From assembly GCA_033239005.1 (NCBI GenBank), contig BSQZ01000001.1:15043000-15106999 (forward strand): 64,000 bases of DNA, written 5' to 3'. Source of the DNA: Lamellibrachia satsuma. Its lineage: Eukaryota; Annelida; Polychaeta; Sabellida; Siboglinidae. A program made the position numbers and the translations under genes. The notes beneath the pieces were generated by a model that saw nothing but the letters and a program-made list of their open reading frames with translations, was not told the DNA's origin and searched no databases. This document shows positions 10,329-22,400 of this stretch, piece after piece; position 1 is the stretch's first letter, and every line of letters begins with the position of its first letter.

Positions 10329-13300
10329 GAAACACTGCATTTAAACCCTCATGAACACTGCAAGTATCAGGACAGAAACGTAATACTAGTGACTACAGTG
10401 TACATGTATGCAGATAATTAATGAAATTAAACATATTCGTTGATTCGTATTTTACTTCTATCCACCCAAACAGGGCATGCGTATAAAATTAATCATGCAA
10501 AGGAAGTATGTTGCACCTAGTTCCATGGATGTCACTGTTTAAAGATAATGTATTTGTGGGCAGTGTGCATTGGTTATGTGGTTGTGGTGGTATGTCACCA
10601 CTGTTTCTAGTCCCTCAGATCGTGGCATTGCAGTGTATTGAGGCTGTGTAGTGTTGAGGCTGGGAGGCCGTGTCGTGCTGTTCGATGTCCAATGTGGCTA
10701 ACACCCGAGGTCAGCGTTTGGCCCAGATGTGTCCTTAGACTAGTTGAGCACATGCCGCCATCTGCCATCTGGTGAGCGACACGTTGGATCACCTCCATCA
10801 TAGTGTTGATGGCAGGTTGCGTTGTATTAGTCAGCTTGTGAATGTATAGTCCGTATGTACTTGTTTGTCCATGCAAAGACATACAGTAGGCTGTGATCAG
10901 CAGCTGTCGATAATCTCAAAACTGTTCCATAGTAAATGATTGCATAATTAGAGGCTAATGCATACTAGGCACAATACTGTTTTCATACATTTCAGTTATT
11001 AATGGGATCATTATTTTTTATTATTATCCATTTAATTTATGGGGGCAAATACTGTTACTTCTCTTTAGTGATACTTTTTTAACAATTATAACTTCTTAAA
11101 AAGTTTGAAAACATTCTTATGGTGACTACTATATATTAGTGTTATGAAGTATGTAGCTAATATGTTCACAGTATGCTTGTATGTTACAGAAATATTTGCA
11201 TGGGGCAGTGCATGTAACAGTATCAAGACAGTTATCAGAAACAGCGCAATTTGTTTAGATCAGTGGAAATATACAATGATAATTGTTTATAAATTTATAT
11301 AATCATGATGTGGCTTGTAAACTGTAAATAAAATCACATCATAATAATAAGTGTTTACTGCGCCCAGTTATTACTTGAGACATCACTTAAGATGTTGCAT
11401 ACAACTGAAGAATGGCTAACAAAACTGGTCACAATACTCTACTGCTCCATATAATACTTTAATATGCTTACATATTCTTATATATATATACATACACACA
11501 CAGCAATATAAAAATATACAACTTACAAAATATGCATCATTTTATATATGCATACATCCAAAAAATTATGTATATATTTATATAAATAAGCACACACACA
11601 CACACACCTGCATCCACAAGCACATTCATACATATGTACAGAACATTCTGCTTCAACAAGCATGTTGCACATCCCATCTATGTAAACCCAAATGGAAGGC
11701 AATAATGGAAAACGCTGCATGCCACATAAACCTAGCAAGCAAAACTGATAACCCAAAAATAGCACATGATGAAGGCACCATTTAGTGATGTATATCATCT
11801 AAAATTGTCCACGTAAGTTTCACCAACACCATCAAAGTCAACATTGACATTACCGCAAATCTTACACAATAACATTCATCATAGGCATCATTGCAATAAA
11901 CATTTATGTTAAACTGAGAAATTGTAAGTTTTGCCAACTAAATACAGGCAACATCTTATTAACTAATTAACACAATCTAGACAAACAGTTGTATTAGCAG
12001 ATGTGAACTGCAGACAGGAGCCAGACCAAAGTATTTCACACCCATCATCTGTGTCGCTACTACACTAATTTAATTCATTGATATAGTAAAATTATGTTGG
12101 CTTGTGTTTTCTGAACAAAGATGTGTTCTATACAATATAATACAATATATACAACATAGTCACTTTTTTTAGTGCAAACACATTAAAATAACCAAGCATG
12201 GCATTCCAACTTCGTGGGAAAATGGGACACCATTGGACTAATTACATCCTCTTCTCCAGATAACCAAACTTCTTGCCTTCATTGTTCAGCATTTACTATT
12301 CATATCCAAGATAACATAAACAATATGAGCCATTGTCAGCTAAATAAATGTATTTCTCTGTCCTATCAGCCCTTTGTAAACCAAAGTAGTGGTCACAATG
12401 CATTGCCACATTATTTCATAACAGATTACTAAGTATATACCTTAATCTGCCATGATGTAACATCATAAATATAATAACATTAAATTGATTAAATAAAATA
12501 TGGCTCTTCAAAGTATAAGTGAAAATTTACATTTGTTCTGTATTAACCGACAGATACCTGAACATTATAATATGCCAGCTGTCTGTTTTCTTTCATGTAA
12601 ACAATCATTAAATGGTACACAATTTGTTTAACAGTTTGCTTAATGTAGCCTTTATGTTGACATTATTTGAATTTTACCAGTGAACTTCTCATAAGGCGTT
12701 CTTTTATATGTTCTTATGCCGATAGGCTGCAATCTTGTAAAAACCCAGTTTCTAGTGGAGGTTTACATAATGCTGTTGAATAGTTAAAACAATGAGTCCA
12801 TTTTGGTCTGCACCATCTAGTTGGTTGGATATGTACACTGTTCAGATAATAAGTTCGTAAATTATGTTGACTTGAATGTATTTGCTAGCGCGTTATATTC
12901 TAATCGGACGTCTGTGTTTCTGTAAGCAGTTGGCAACATGGCTGAGGATCAATACTATTTGTACTAACTTCTAACACACAAAAAAGGACTTTCATTGTTA
13001 GGACTTTTCAACAGCTAAGATGCTATACTTTGAAAATCCCAGGGCGGGACCGGCAACCTACAACATATTATTATAATGTGGCAACATGTAATGCATACAC
13101 AACATACTAGTGTTACGCGGACAGTCTGCCCACCTTACAAACTCACTTTTGCAACCAACCAATAACTGCCTTCTGTAGTTGCTTCTTAAGTGATCATATG
13201 CCAGTGACAACTTGCATGCTAAGCAAGTTGGCATACATTTTCACAATGGAAACACCTTGCATCAACATGGAACAGTACAACTGTTTTCTACTTCTCACAA

Positions 13301-13412
13301 TCAGCCACAGGTCGCTAAGTTGGCATACATTTTCACAATGGAAACACCTTGCATCAACATGGAACAGCTCATCTGTTTTCTACTTCTCACAATCAGCCAC
13401 AGGTTGCTGTGG
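10329..13412. other. Convergent intergenic/3' UTR region between VPS26C and USF3
   Basis: Both genes point into this stretch. No conserved coding exon was found on either strand. Candidate polyadenylation signals for VPS26C are ATTAAA near 10424 and AATAAA near 11326. A short (TA)/(CA) microsatellite lies near 11475-11610. The rest is unremarkable AT-rich DNA apart from the repeat at 13225-13410. Confidence 0.6.
13225..13410. repeat. Two 92-bp direct repeats immediately downstream of the USF3 stop codon
   Basis: AAGTTGGCATACATTTTCAC begins at 13225 and again at 13317. The following bases, to ...CAATCAGCCACAGGT, are nearly identical apart from a 7-base difference mid-unit. The second copy ends within a few bases of the USF3 stop (13413-13415), so the pair would form the first part of its 3' UTR. 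Confidence 0.85.
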
Positions 13413-16400
13413 CTAGTGGTCATGCATGGGAAAGTTGAGTGGTGGAATCCCAAACGAGTGAGCATGTCCACCGAATGGAGGTGCCACTGAGCTGTTGATT
13501 GCTGGCCCTATGCCACGGGCATCGAAGCCATGGTGTTGGTGACTAAGCAGACTGTTAATGCTCATGCTGTGGTGAAGTCCTGGCGGGGGCATCTGTGAGC
13601 GGTTCGTGTAGAGTGAGCTTGCTGCTGCCTGGTGGTGCAGTGGGTTGGGCTCCATGCTTGCCTGTAGGGGAAGTATTGTGTTGCTGTGGTGTGGGAACTT
13701 GATGGGTGAGATGTTGAGACTACTGTCTGGTGGAGGTGCTGGGTTGTTCATGTCTGAAAAGATGTTGCTCAAGTTGAAGTTAGCCATGTGTGGTGCCATC
13801 GCCATTGTGTTTGCATGGGGCATGATCTGTGCAGACGTGTGCATGGCGGCATGGTGATTCATGCCAAAGCCAGGAGGTTGGAAGTTAATTCCCAGGCCAT
13901 TCTGGTGGCGGGATGGAGTGAAGAGGGCATTGAATGAAAGGTCAGCTGTTCCCGGCACTGCTGAAGCACCAGTGTTCTTGTGTTGCAGGGGCTTCGAGTT
14001 GGCCAGTGATGGAGGTCTCTGAGAGTTGCAGAAGAAGTTGCCTGTTCCAAAGTAGGTTGGTCCCTCATTGCTACCCAAGTTGCGGGGTGGAGGTGACAGG
14101 CTCCCAATTGAGAAATATGGAGTCATGCTGCGACTGGGGTCAAAGAGTGCATTAGCCACATATGGGTCAATATCGTGGTGTTGCTGCTGATGCAGCAGCT
14201 GTTGTTGCTGCTTGATTGGCTGCTGCAGCTGCTGCTTCTTCTTGGAACTCTTGGAAGATCTGGAAGGCTTTGGAGGCTGCTGATGCTGCTGTACTGCAGG
14301 GTGAGACTCGCGACCAGGTTGGGATGGAGGCATAGCAGGTGGCTTGCTTCTTGTTGGTGGCAGCAGTAATGCTGAACTCTTCCTGCTATCACCAACTCCT
14401 TGCGTGTTTGCACCGCCAGACTTGAGTCCAGCACTGACACTGTTAGGGTTGAGTGATGCTCCCAAAGAGAATGACTCCTTCTGACTGCTGGAGGGAGTGT
14501 GACGGCCAGAGAGATGGAGGGTCGGGTCAAAGGATGGGGGCACAAAGGGTAGTCCTCCAAATGGCAGTTCACTACTGCTTGGGAAGTCATAGTGTCCACG
14601 TTGTTTGTTAGCACTGCTGTTAGTGGCGCCCCCTGTCCTCTGGTGACTCAACAGCGGCCCAGGGTGGTGCAGTGGTGGGCTGGTCAGTGGGCTTGGTCCA
14701 GCTGCAGGGAAACCAGATGGACCAAAGTAAGGCCCTGGTTCATAGACCAACTGTGGTGACCTGTGAATGGCTGTGCCAGCACGACTGACCAAAGAGACAC
14801 TGCTACTGCACACACTCATCTGACTGACCGTTGTCATGCGCACACTGCTGTTAGACATGAGACTGGCAGAACTGTTCATGCAAGGCTCCTTGTCAGGGTG
14901 GGTTAGTCGCTGCGGCTCACTGTAGTGCTGGCTACGACCACCCTTGTTCCCTGGCTGGGTACGACTGTCTACAAGGCCACTGAACTGTGGGAATGACGTG
15001 TGGATCCCCGCCGGAGATATCATCTTGTCGTGACTGCTGGAGCACATGGCATGTCTGCTAGTCATGCTGTTGGCATGTTCATTAGCAGCTGTGTCGTAGG
15101 GGTGAAAGTTCAGCGACATGTCAGGCTGGTCTGCACTGTGTGCCACTTGTAGTGGAGGGTAAAACTGTAATCGTGACAGCGAGCTTCCGTACGAGGCACT
15201 ATTCACTGCGAGGGCATTACTTGTTGATGACAGTGAAAATGAGAAGGTGCTACTGCTTGAACATGGTGACGTTGTAGTCATTAGCAGCGATGATGACGAT
15301 GGTGACATTGTATGGTTATCTCTGCCACTCGATGACCTGACATTGCCTGCAAGGGATGCTGGGACACCAAATGATGGCGAGAACGTGAATGGTTCCTGAT
15401 GTGGCTGTCTTGCCTGAGAACAGCTCACTGACAAAGCAAATGAATGTTTCGGTGATGCACGACTGAAGTCAGCATGGTTTCCTGCAAAGCCACTGTGTGA
15501 GTAGAAGCTGCTTGGAGTATTGTGGACCTGCTGCGACCTCTTGGGCGCCTCGGGCTTGGAGGGTTTCTGTGAGATGACTGATACTGGTGACTTGTGTGAG
15601 TGAACTGATTGAGATGTATTGTCTTTCAGCCCACTCCAACTGGTGTTCTCCGACGATGGACTAAGTAAGGACTCGGCAGAGTATGGCAGCTGTTCCTGCT
15701 GTGCCATCTGCACTGATGCAGCTCCACTCACCTGCACAATGGAGCCACTACTTGGAGACTGCTCTCTGCACTCAGGGTTGGTCTGCTGTTTGTTCGAAAA
15801 CTCATTTATCTTTGATATCCTACTGTCATCAGACGGAACCACAGAGTCATCAAGGGAACTGAATGGATTTGTCAAATGCACACTTTCCATTGGCTTGCCA
15901 GTGGCCACAGTGTCACTGTGACCCTTTGTGAGTGGACTCTCGTTGACAGGAGTGCCTGTAGCGTGAGGCTCAACCACTTGAGAGACTGCGTCTACAGCAC
16001 TGTGATTCACTGAAGGTGACTTGTGTGATTTACCAATACGGCCACTTGGGACAGTGACCTTTGACCCCAAGTCCCGTGGCTGACTGGTGTACAGTCCACC
16101 ACTGTGTAACTTGGGCGGCGCAAGCTGGCGTGCCAGTGGCACCAAGTGGCTGTGACAAGCCATTGGTTCTGTGACACCTCGTGGTGACATCATCTCGCCA
16201 CTGCTTGACCAACTACTGATGGCTGTTGTTGTCACGTTGCCAGCATCACTTGTTGGTGACAACCCAGACAGACTGGTTGCTGCATCTGGAGATGAGAACG
16301 CAAATGCAGTATCATTGAGATCGCCAGACATGCGTGCTATTGAATCACTTGGCACTGTTGGTGAGTCGGTTGTCATGGCAGTGCTGTAGTCACAGTGCAT

Positions 16401-19400
16401 GTCAGTGCCACTAGTAGTGCCCACGGTCGTTGTCCATGGCAGCGGGCTGACGGCAGATGACAACATGTCATGTGTCACTGCTGTCTTAGCAGGTTTTGAT
16501 GACGCAGATTCTTCTGGTGTTCTTGGGTCTTTTAAGTCAGCTGAACCAAACAAGAGGTTGCTGCCTGTGTCACTGCTAGTGTTGTTGGTCTCAACTGTCC
16601 TTTGTTTATCAGTAATGCTTTGTTTTTCATTTACACCAGCAGCACCAACAGTTTCACTGTCTGCATAGTGGTCAGAGAAGACATTGTCAGCCGCACTGCT
16701 ACTGTCCTGTTTCCTCTTCTTTATTTCTGGAGCTTCGACACTGTCACCACTCCTGCCCTTGCGACTGCGCGACTTCCGTGGAGACAGGCTACCTGTGGCA
16801 TGTGGTGGTGACACAGATGTACTCAGATTGTTCACCTTCTGCAGAGTTTCTCCATAGCTCTCCACCTGCTCCAGCACACGCGACAGTTCCATCTCCGAGT
16901 CATCAAACATGATTGTATCTGGAATTATATCCTCTGGCTTCAGTGGTGCTGTTCTGGCAATCTGGTTATGTTGTGTCTGTTTTTTGGATGAATGTGATGA
17001 TTTGCGACGTTTACGACCATTACCATCTCCACCAACAGGAGAGCTCTTCTTTGTGCCATCATCTTGTCCAGTTGGCCGAAGAACAAGACACTTGTCAGAG
17101 TTCTCCATCAGGTCTTCGTCAAAGTCAAACACGTCCAGTTTGTTGTTATTAGTCTGCTGTAGTGTGTCTCCCAATGAACACACATTCGGCTCTTTGTTGC
17201 TTTTCTGCCGGGACCGACTGCGCTTTGACTTAGCCTTCTTATGGTCTGTTTCTCTACTTCTTCTTGCCTCGTAACTCGTGTCTTTCTTCGGCGACACTTT
17301 CATTACAGGTTCTGCTGACTGAACTGATGCTGCACAAGGCACCACTGCCATAGATGAATGTTGCATAGGTGATTTGTCTGAGTGATTCTGCATGGGTGGA
17401 TCAACTGTCAAATCCACAGTGTCACATGTGGAGGTGTTTGACTCTGACGTGCCATATGTAACTGGTGGAGATGGTTTGCTTCTGTCTGTCATGTCTGACA
17501 GATAAGGCATAGACAAATGCATGAGTTCTGCACCTTCTGACAGGTGTGCTGCTTTTTCTGTACCAAGCAGAGTCATGGGACAGGCCTCAGAGGCCAGAAC
17601 AGTGTTTTTGTGAGTGATCTTGCTGGCTTTCTTCTTACTTTTCACCTTCGTGTCTGAAGTCACAGGAGTGGTCAGAACTTCAGGCAGTTTGAAGATGCCA
17701 GGGTCCTGTCGAGTCTTATGAGAGAGTTCTGTTGTAGTTGCAGTCTGAGGCAGTACACACTTAGGCTGGATCTCCTGTTTTGCAGTTCCCTCAAGCAAGT
17801 GTTTGTCATTGTTCTGTAGCAATGTACCAGTCTGCTGCTGGGACTCCTTCTTGTCAACTGTTGCTGCAGTTGTCACAGCTATCACGTCTGTGCCACGGCA
17901 ACTAGAGACAGTGCCTGCTGGGGCAACTGACACTGCTATCTCTTGATCAGGCATTCGGATGAGATCAGCAAAATCATTGATATCTGACTCTTCATCGTCA
18001 TCCATTTTCTCTGTGGCCAACTGTTGAAGGAAGTGTGATGACGCAGCATCCAATGACTGAGTCTGTGATGGGTTTGATGACACTATCATATCCGTTGTTG
18101 CACACACATCTTTGGGTTTACTCTTCTTTTTTGATGGTCTTGACTTCAACTTCTTTGCAACTGATGCAGCTGGCTTTGTGAATGGCTGCATTAAATTGTC
18201 AGTACCAACTGCGTCCTCAGGAGGGGCAACATCAGCAGCACTGGTGTCAATGTGCAGAGGGTTGTCTTCATTGGCGGGGTTATAATAACTGCTGGGAGTG
18301 CCATTGATGGGAGGGGAAATGTCTGTGAGTGCATTTGAGAATATAGACTCAGTGGCCTGAGCTAGCAGGTCAGCTGTCACCGTCACACTTGGTGTCACAG
18401 TGGTAGTTGCTGTGGCAACAGAGCCCCCCGTTGTCACACTGACACTAAGTAGGTCTGTCACAGAAGTGTCCTGATTGGCACTGTTATCAGAGGCAGTCAC
18501 ATTTGTTGTTGTAGTGACTGTCGCTGCACTATGCATGTTATTTGTCATATTCCATCCCAGTGGAGGGTTCATGGCATGACTACCAGGGGGCGTCACTGTC
18601 TGGTGACTCGGCTTCGGCATAAGTACACGTTGTCCAGGTTTCTTCAACTTGTTCCCCATTGCTCCTGTTGTCATGGGAACGACCTTTCCCGCATGTTGAC
18701 CGAGAACTGGGAAAACATTCTGATCAAATGTAATGTTTCCTGGATTTCCGCCTGCAGATGAGGGTGGAAGAGTTAGTATGATATTACCCTCAGGGGTAAT
18801 TATAGCAGATACTGTTGAAGGAAGGTTTGTCACTGGTGCAGGGCTAGCTGATGTAGCCATGCTTGTTGCCCCTGCAGTGGTTGTCGTGGAAACGACAGAT
18901 GATGACTTCTGATCTGCTGGTTTGCCTGGTACCAGTGCTTGGACGGGTACACCGAGTGGCAACTGCTGCATGCTGGGAGCTCTCACTGCTGGCACCTGTT
19001 GGCCAGCAATCAGTGGCACACCCATGTTTGGTGCAGCTAGTTGTGGGTGAAATGGCAACGGTGTATTGAGTGTCACGGCAAGAGGAAGTGCTGGTGTGAC
19101 GTCAGGCATGACGTCAGGTGTGACAATAGATGCTGTTGTGACAGTCACTGCTGATGCCGGTGTCGCCGTCATGACTGGCTGGTGTGGGGCTACCATCTGA
19201 TTGCACGCGTCCACTGCACTGCCGCTGGCCACTGTGGTAACTGCGGTCATGGCGGCCAGGTGTGAGTTGTGGTTGACCAGTGGTGGATTGTTGGCGGCCA
19301 TCAGGAGCCCCCCGTTGACCGGCAGGCACTGTTGCTGTGGGAATAGCAGGTTAGGTTGTGTCACTACTGGGATGATCTGACCATTGGGCAGCACCAGGGC

Positions 19401-22400
19401 TGAGGGTAGTTGGTTCGGCTGACTCGGAGTTGTGTTCATTGTCACAACGCCCTGAGGGGTGTTCACCGTGATGCACTGGTTTGCCACCAGGGAAGCCGCT
19501 CCTGCTGGTGGCTGGGGTGTGCTGCTGCTCACAAACTTCACTGGTTGCATGCCAGGTGGCAGCACTGCTGGCTGTCCCAGTGGCATCTGTTGATTGGGTA
19601 ATATTGGAGTCGTCCAGCCACCATTAACGCCATCTGCTGCGGGGAGCAATGTGTTTGATGTTGTCACTGCCTGCGTAAACAGTGGAGTGCTGGCCACACT
19701 AGTGACAGTGTTACTGGGCACTGGTGTTGACGTGGGGGTGCACTGGAGACTGCTGAGAACACTGCTGGGTGACTGCACCGCCCCAGTGGCACTACTCACC
19801 CCTGCTGTAGACATACACTGGCCTGGCTTGTCTGCCGTCTCATTCTTGATGACAGTCTGCACCGCTGGCATGACTGGCTGGTCATTGATGAGAATCAGCT
19901 GGCCGTTGTGCATAAGAAGATTGCCCCGTAGCTGCGGGCCAGCCATCGCACCAGCCATCAATGCAGGGTTCTGCAGCACAGGAATGCCAGCATTTTGATT
20001 GGCCATTGGATCGCTGAGATTGATGACATGCTGCTGTTGCGCGGTTGCAATGTTTGTGCCGCCTTGGTTCGTTGCCATGATTGGTGTCTTCAGGTTGAGC
20101 GACTGTGTGACGGTGGTTGCATCTCCACTGTTACCTATTGTCACTGCTCCTGTCTGACAGCTTGCTAGCCCACCCGCATCACAAGACAGCACCTTGTTGA
20201 TGCAGGCATTAGATGCACCAGTGTCTGCCACTTTATGTTCTTCACTTTCCTGTCCACCCATAACAACATTGCTGGTTGGAACAATTGAATTCGCGTTTGA
20301 TGGCAACATCAACCAATTGGCATTTGAAGTCATTGCTCTGGCGGTGAGTTCTGGTGGCATACCAGCAAAAATGTTCGCAGGTGCAAACATGCTGGAAACG
20401 GGCGTGCCACTGGGTGCAAAAAGGGCTGCATTTGCCGCAAAGTTTGACATTGTATCAAAGCCCACTTGACAAGGTGCTGCAGCATGAGAGTTCTCTAGCT
20501 CATTCAGTTGGTTACTTTGTTTCTTTGGAACAACTGTCGAGACATCATCGAGGGGCTTGTCATGATCAGTCACACTTCCAGCAGTTGCCTTCTTCGTGCT
20601 TAATTTGACACTGCCTTTGCTGCGAGTCCACGACAAACAGACGGATGACGGGTCTATTGTGTGAGGGATACCTGCAACAACAACAACACACATTTAGTAC
20701 ATGGTCAATACATCCATGTTTACCTGCACCATTCAAAGAATCCCCACCCATTCTGCATGCTGTTTGTCTGGTCCTGCCCACTCTGTTTTATATCCTTTCT
20801 CTTTCATCTGCCAGTTCTGTCCCTCCCTTCCATCCTCACCACTCCTCCCTGTCCACTGTCCCTCCCACTCCCACTCACTACCAGGCAAGTTCTCATATAG
20901 CAAGGTCCCCAGTCCATGGGACCACTCAATTTCCAACACCAACTCAACTTCTCTGGGAAGCATTCAACCACACTCAACTACTGTATTCACATATATCAAC
21001 CATTGTTTATGGGAAGAATATATGAGAATTAATAAATAACCAGTAATTAGTGAACAAAGAACAAGTATAAACTAGTAATGATTTTGAATTAAAATCCACC
21101 ACCGAGATGCTGCACTGTGTACTCCATTTTGTTTCAGAGAGCAGTAACAGCATCACATCATAAGTGTTGTTTCGACCCGAACTGGGCATTTATGCCAGAT
21201 GGCCTAGAGGGCCTACCCAGCATCCAGCTGACACAATCAGCAGCCTCACAGGCGTTGGATGCTGGACAGTGGGTTTACGCCTATGATGAGCATCATAATG
21301 TAGGCCCACGATATGGGAATTGTCATGTGGCGGGTCCCTGGGTGTTAACAAAACATAAGTATGTTGCTTATTTTTTATTGATGTTCTGTAACAATGCAAT
21401 ATTGTGGTCCTTTTCTGCAAATGATGAGTCATAGATTTAAACATGCAGTAATTGCTAGTATTGTAATTTGCTAAGTTTTTATTTGTTAGTTTAGAAAGCC
21501 AATATTGAGGGAAGAATGACTTGGGAAGGACTGGCACCTTACAGCATCATACACTTTGATATGTATTTCCCATGCACTGGGGGATTGGGGTATGTGAGTG
21601 ATGACAAATTCAACAATAACAACATTATTATTCCTCCACAAAAATGGATTATGGCTTATAAAATGACGTTAATTTCTGACTTGGTGGTAGCAACAAACCT
21701 GCTTGCATGAGTAGCTCCTGGTAACGCTCGTTTTCATTCTTCAACACCTGGATTTCATTGCGTAGTTTCTCAATCTCCTCTGCTGCAATACATCAAAATT
21801 GCACTTAAATTCTTTCTGGCATTGTGAAATAAACTCCTTCAAGACGTTTAGTCTTGCCAAAATGTAGCCAGTTACACATGCACCCCTAACATTAAAAGGT
21901 GAAAACAGACACTGATGAATTAAAAAACAAAACTTTGTAGCCAAAGCAGGGATGGGGTCAAATACACTTGGCCAAATACAGGTACAGCACTTTTAAAATT
22001 ATTAAATACAACTACAAATACAGCGCTTTTTAAATTATCAAATACAAGTACAAAAAATAAATTTCTTTAAATACAAATATAAAGACATTATACAAATACA
22101 GGTTTGTGGCAATGCTTACATATAACCGTGTACTGATTTGGTTTATCACCCGGCTATATAAGCTCAAAATTGCTAGACATTACTTGACATGGTCACATGT
22201 GATGCAGCAGTTGCAGTGAAACTGATGACGACAGCACAGAAAACATGGCCTTTATAGCATGACCACTGATTGACCAGTCACATGAAGAATATACAATCAA
22301 AATATTGGCTTCCATGGTAAAGTTAGCTGTTTGTTTCACTTCCCATTGAAATAGAAAGACATCACCAAATCAAGATAAAGCCCCCAGCTCAGGGAAACTC

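Noticed and set aside
14123..14614. 163-aa frame, and many other frames antisense or out of frame within 13413-20671
   Set aside because: Shadows of the USF3 coding exon, whose own frame is continuous and carries the conserved motifs.
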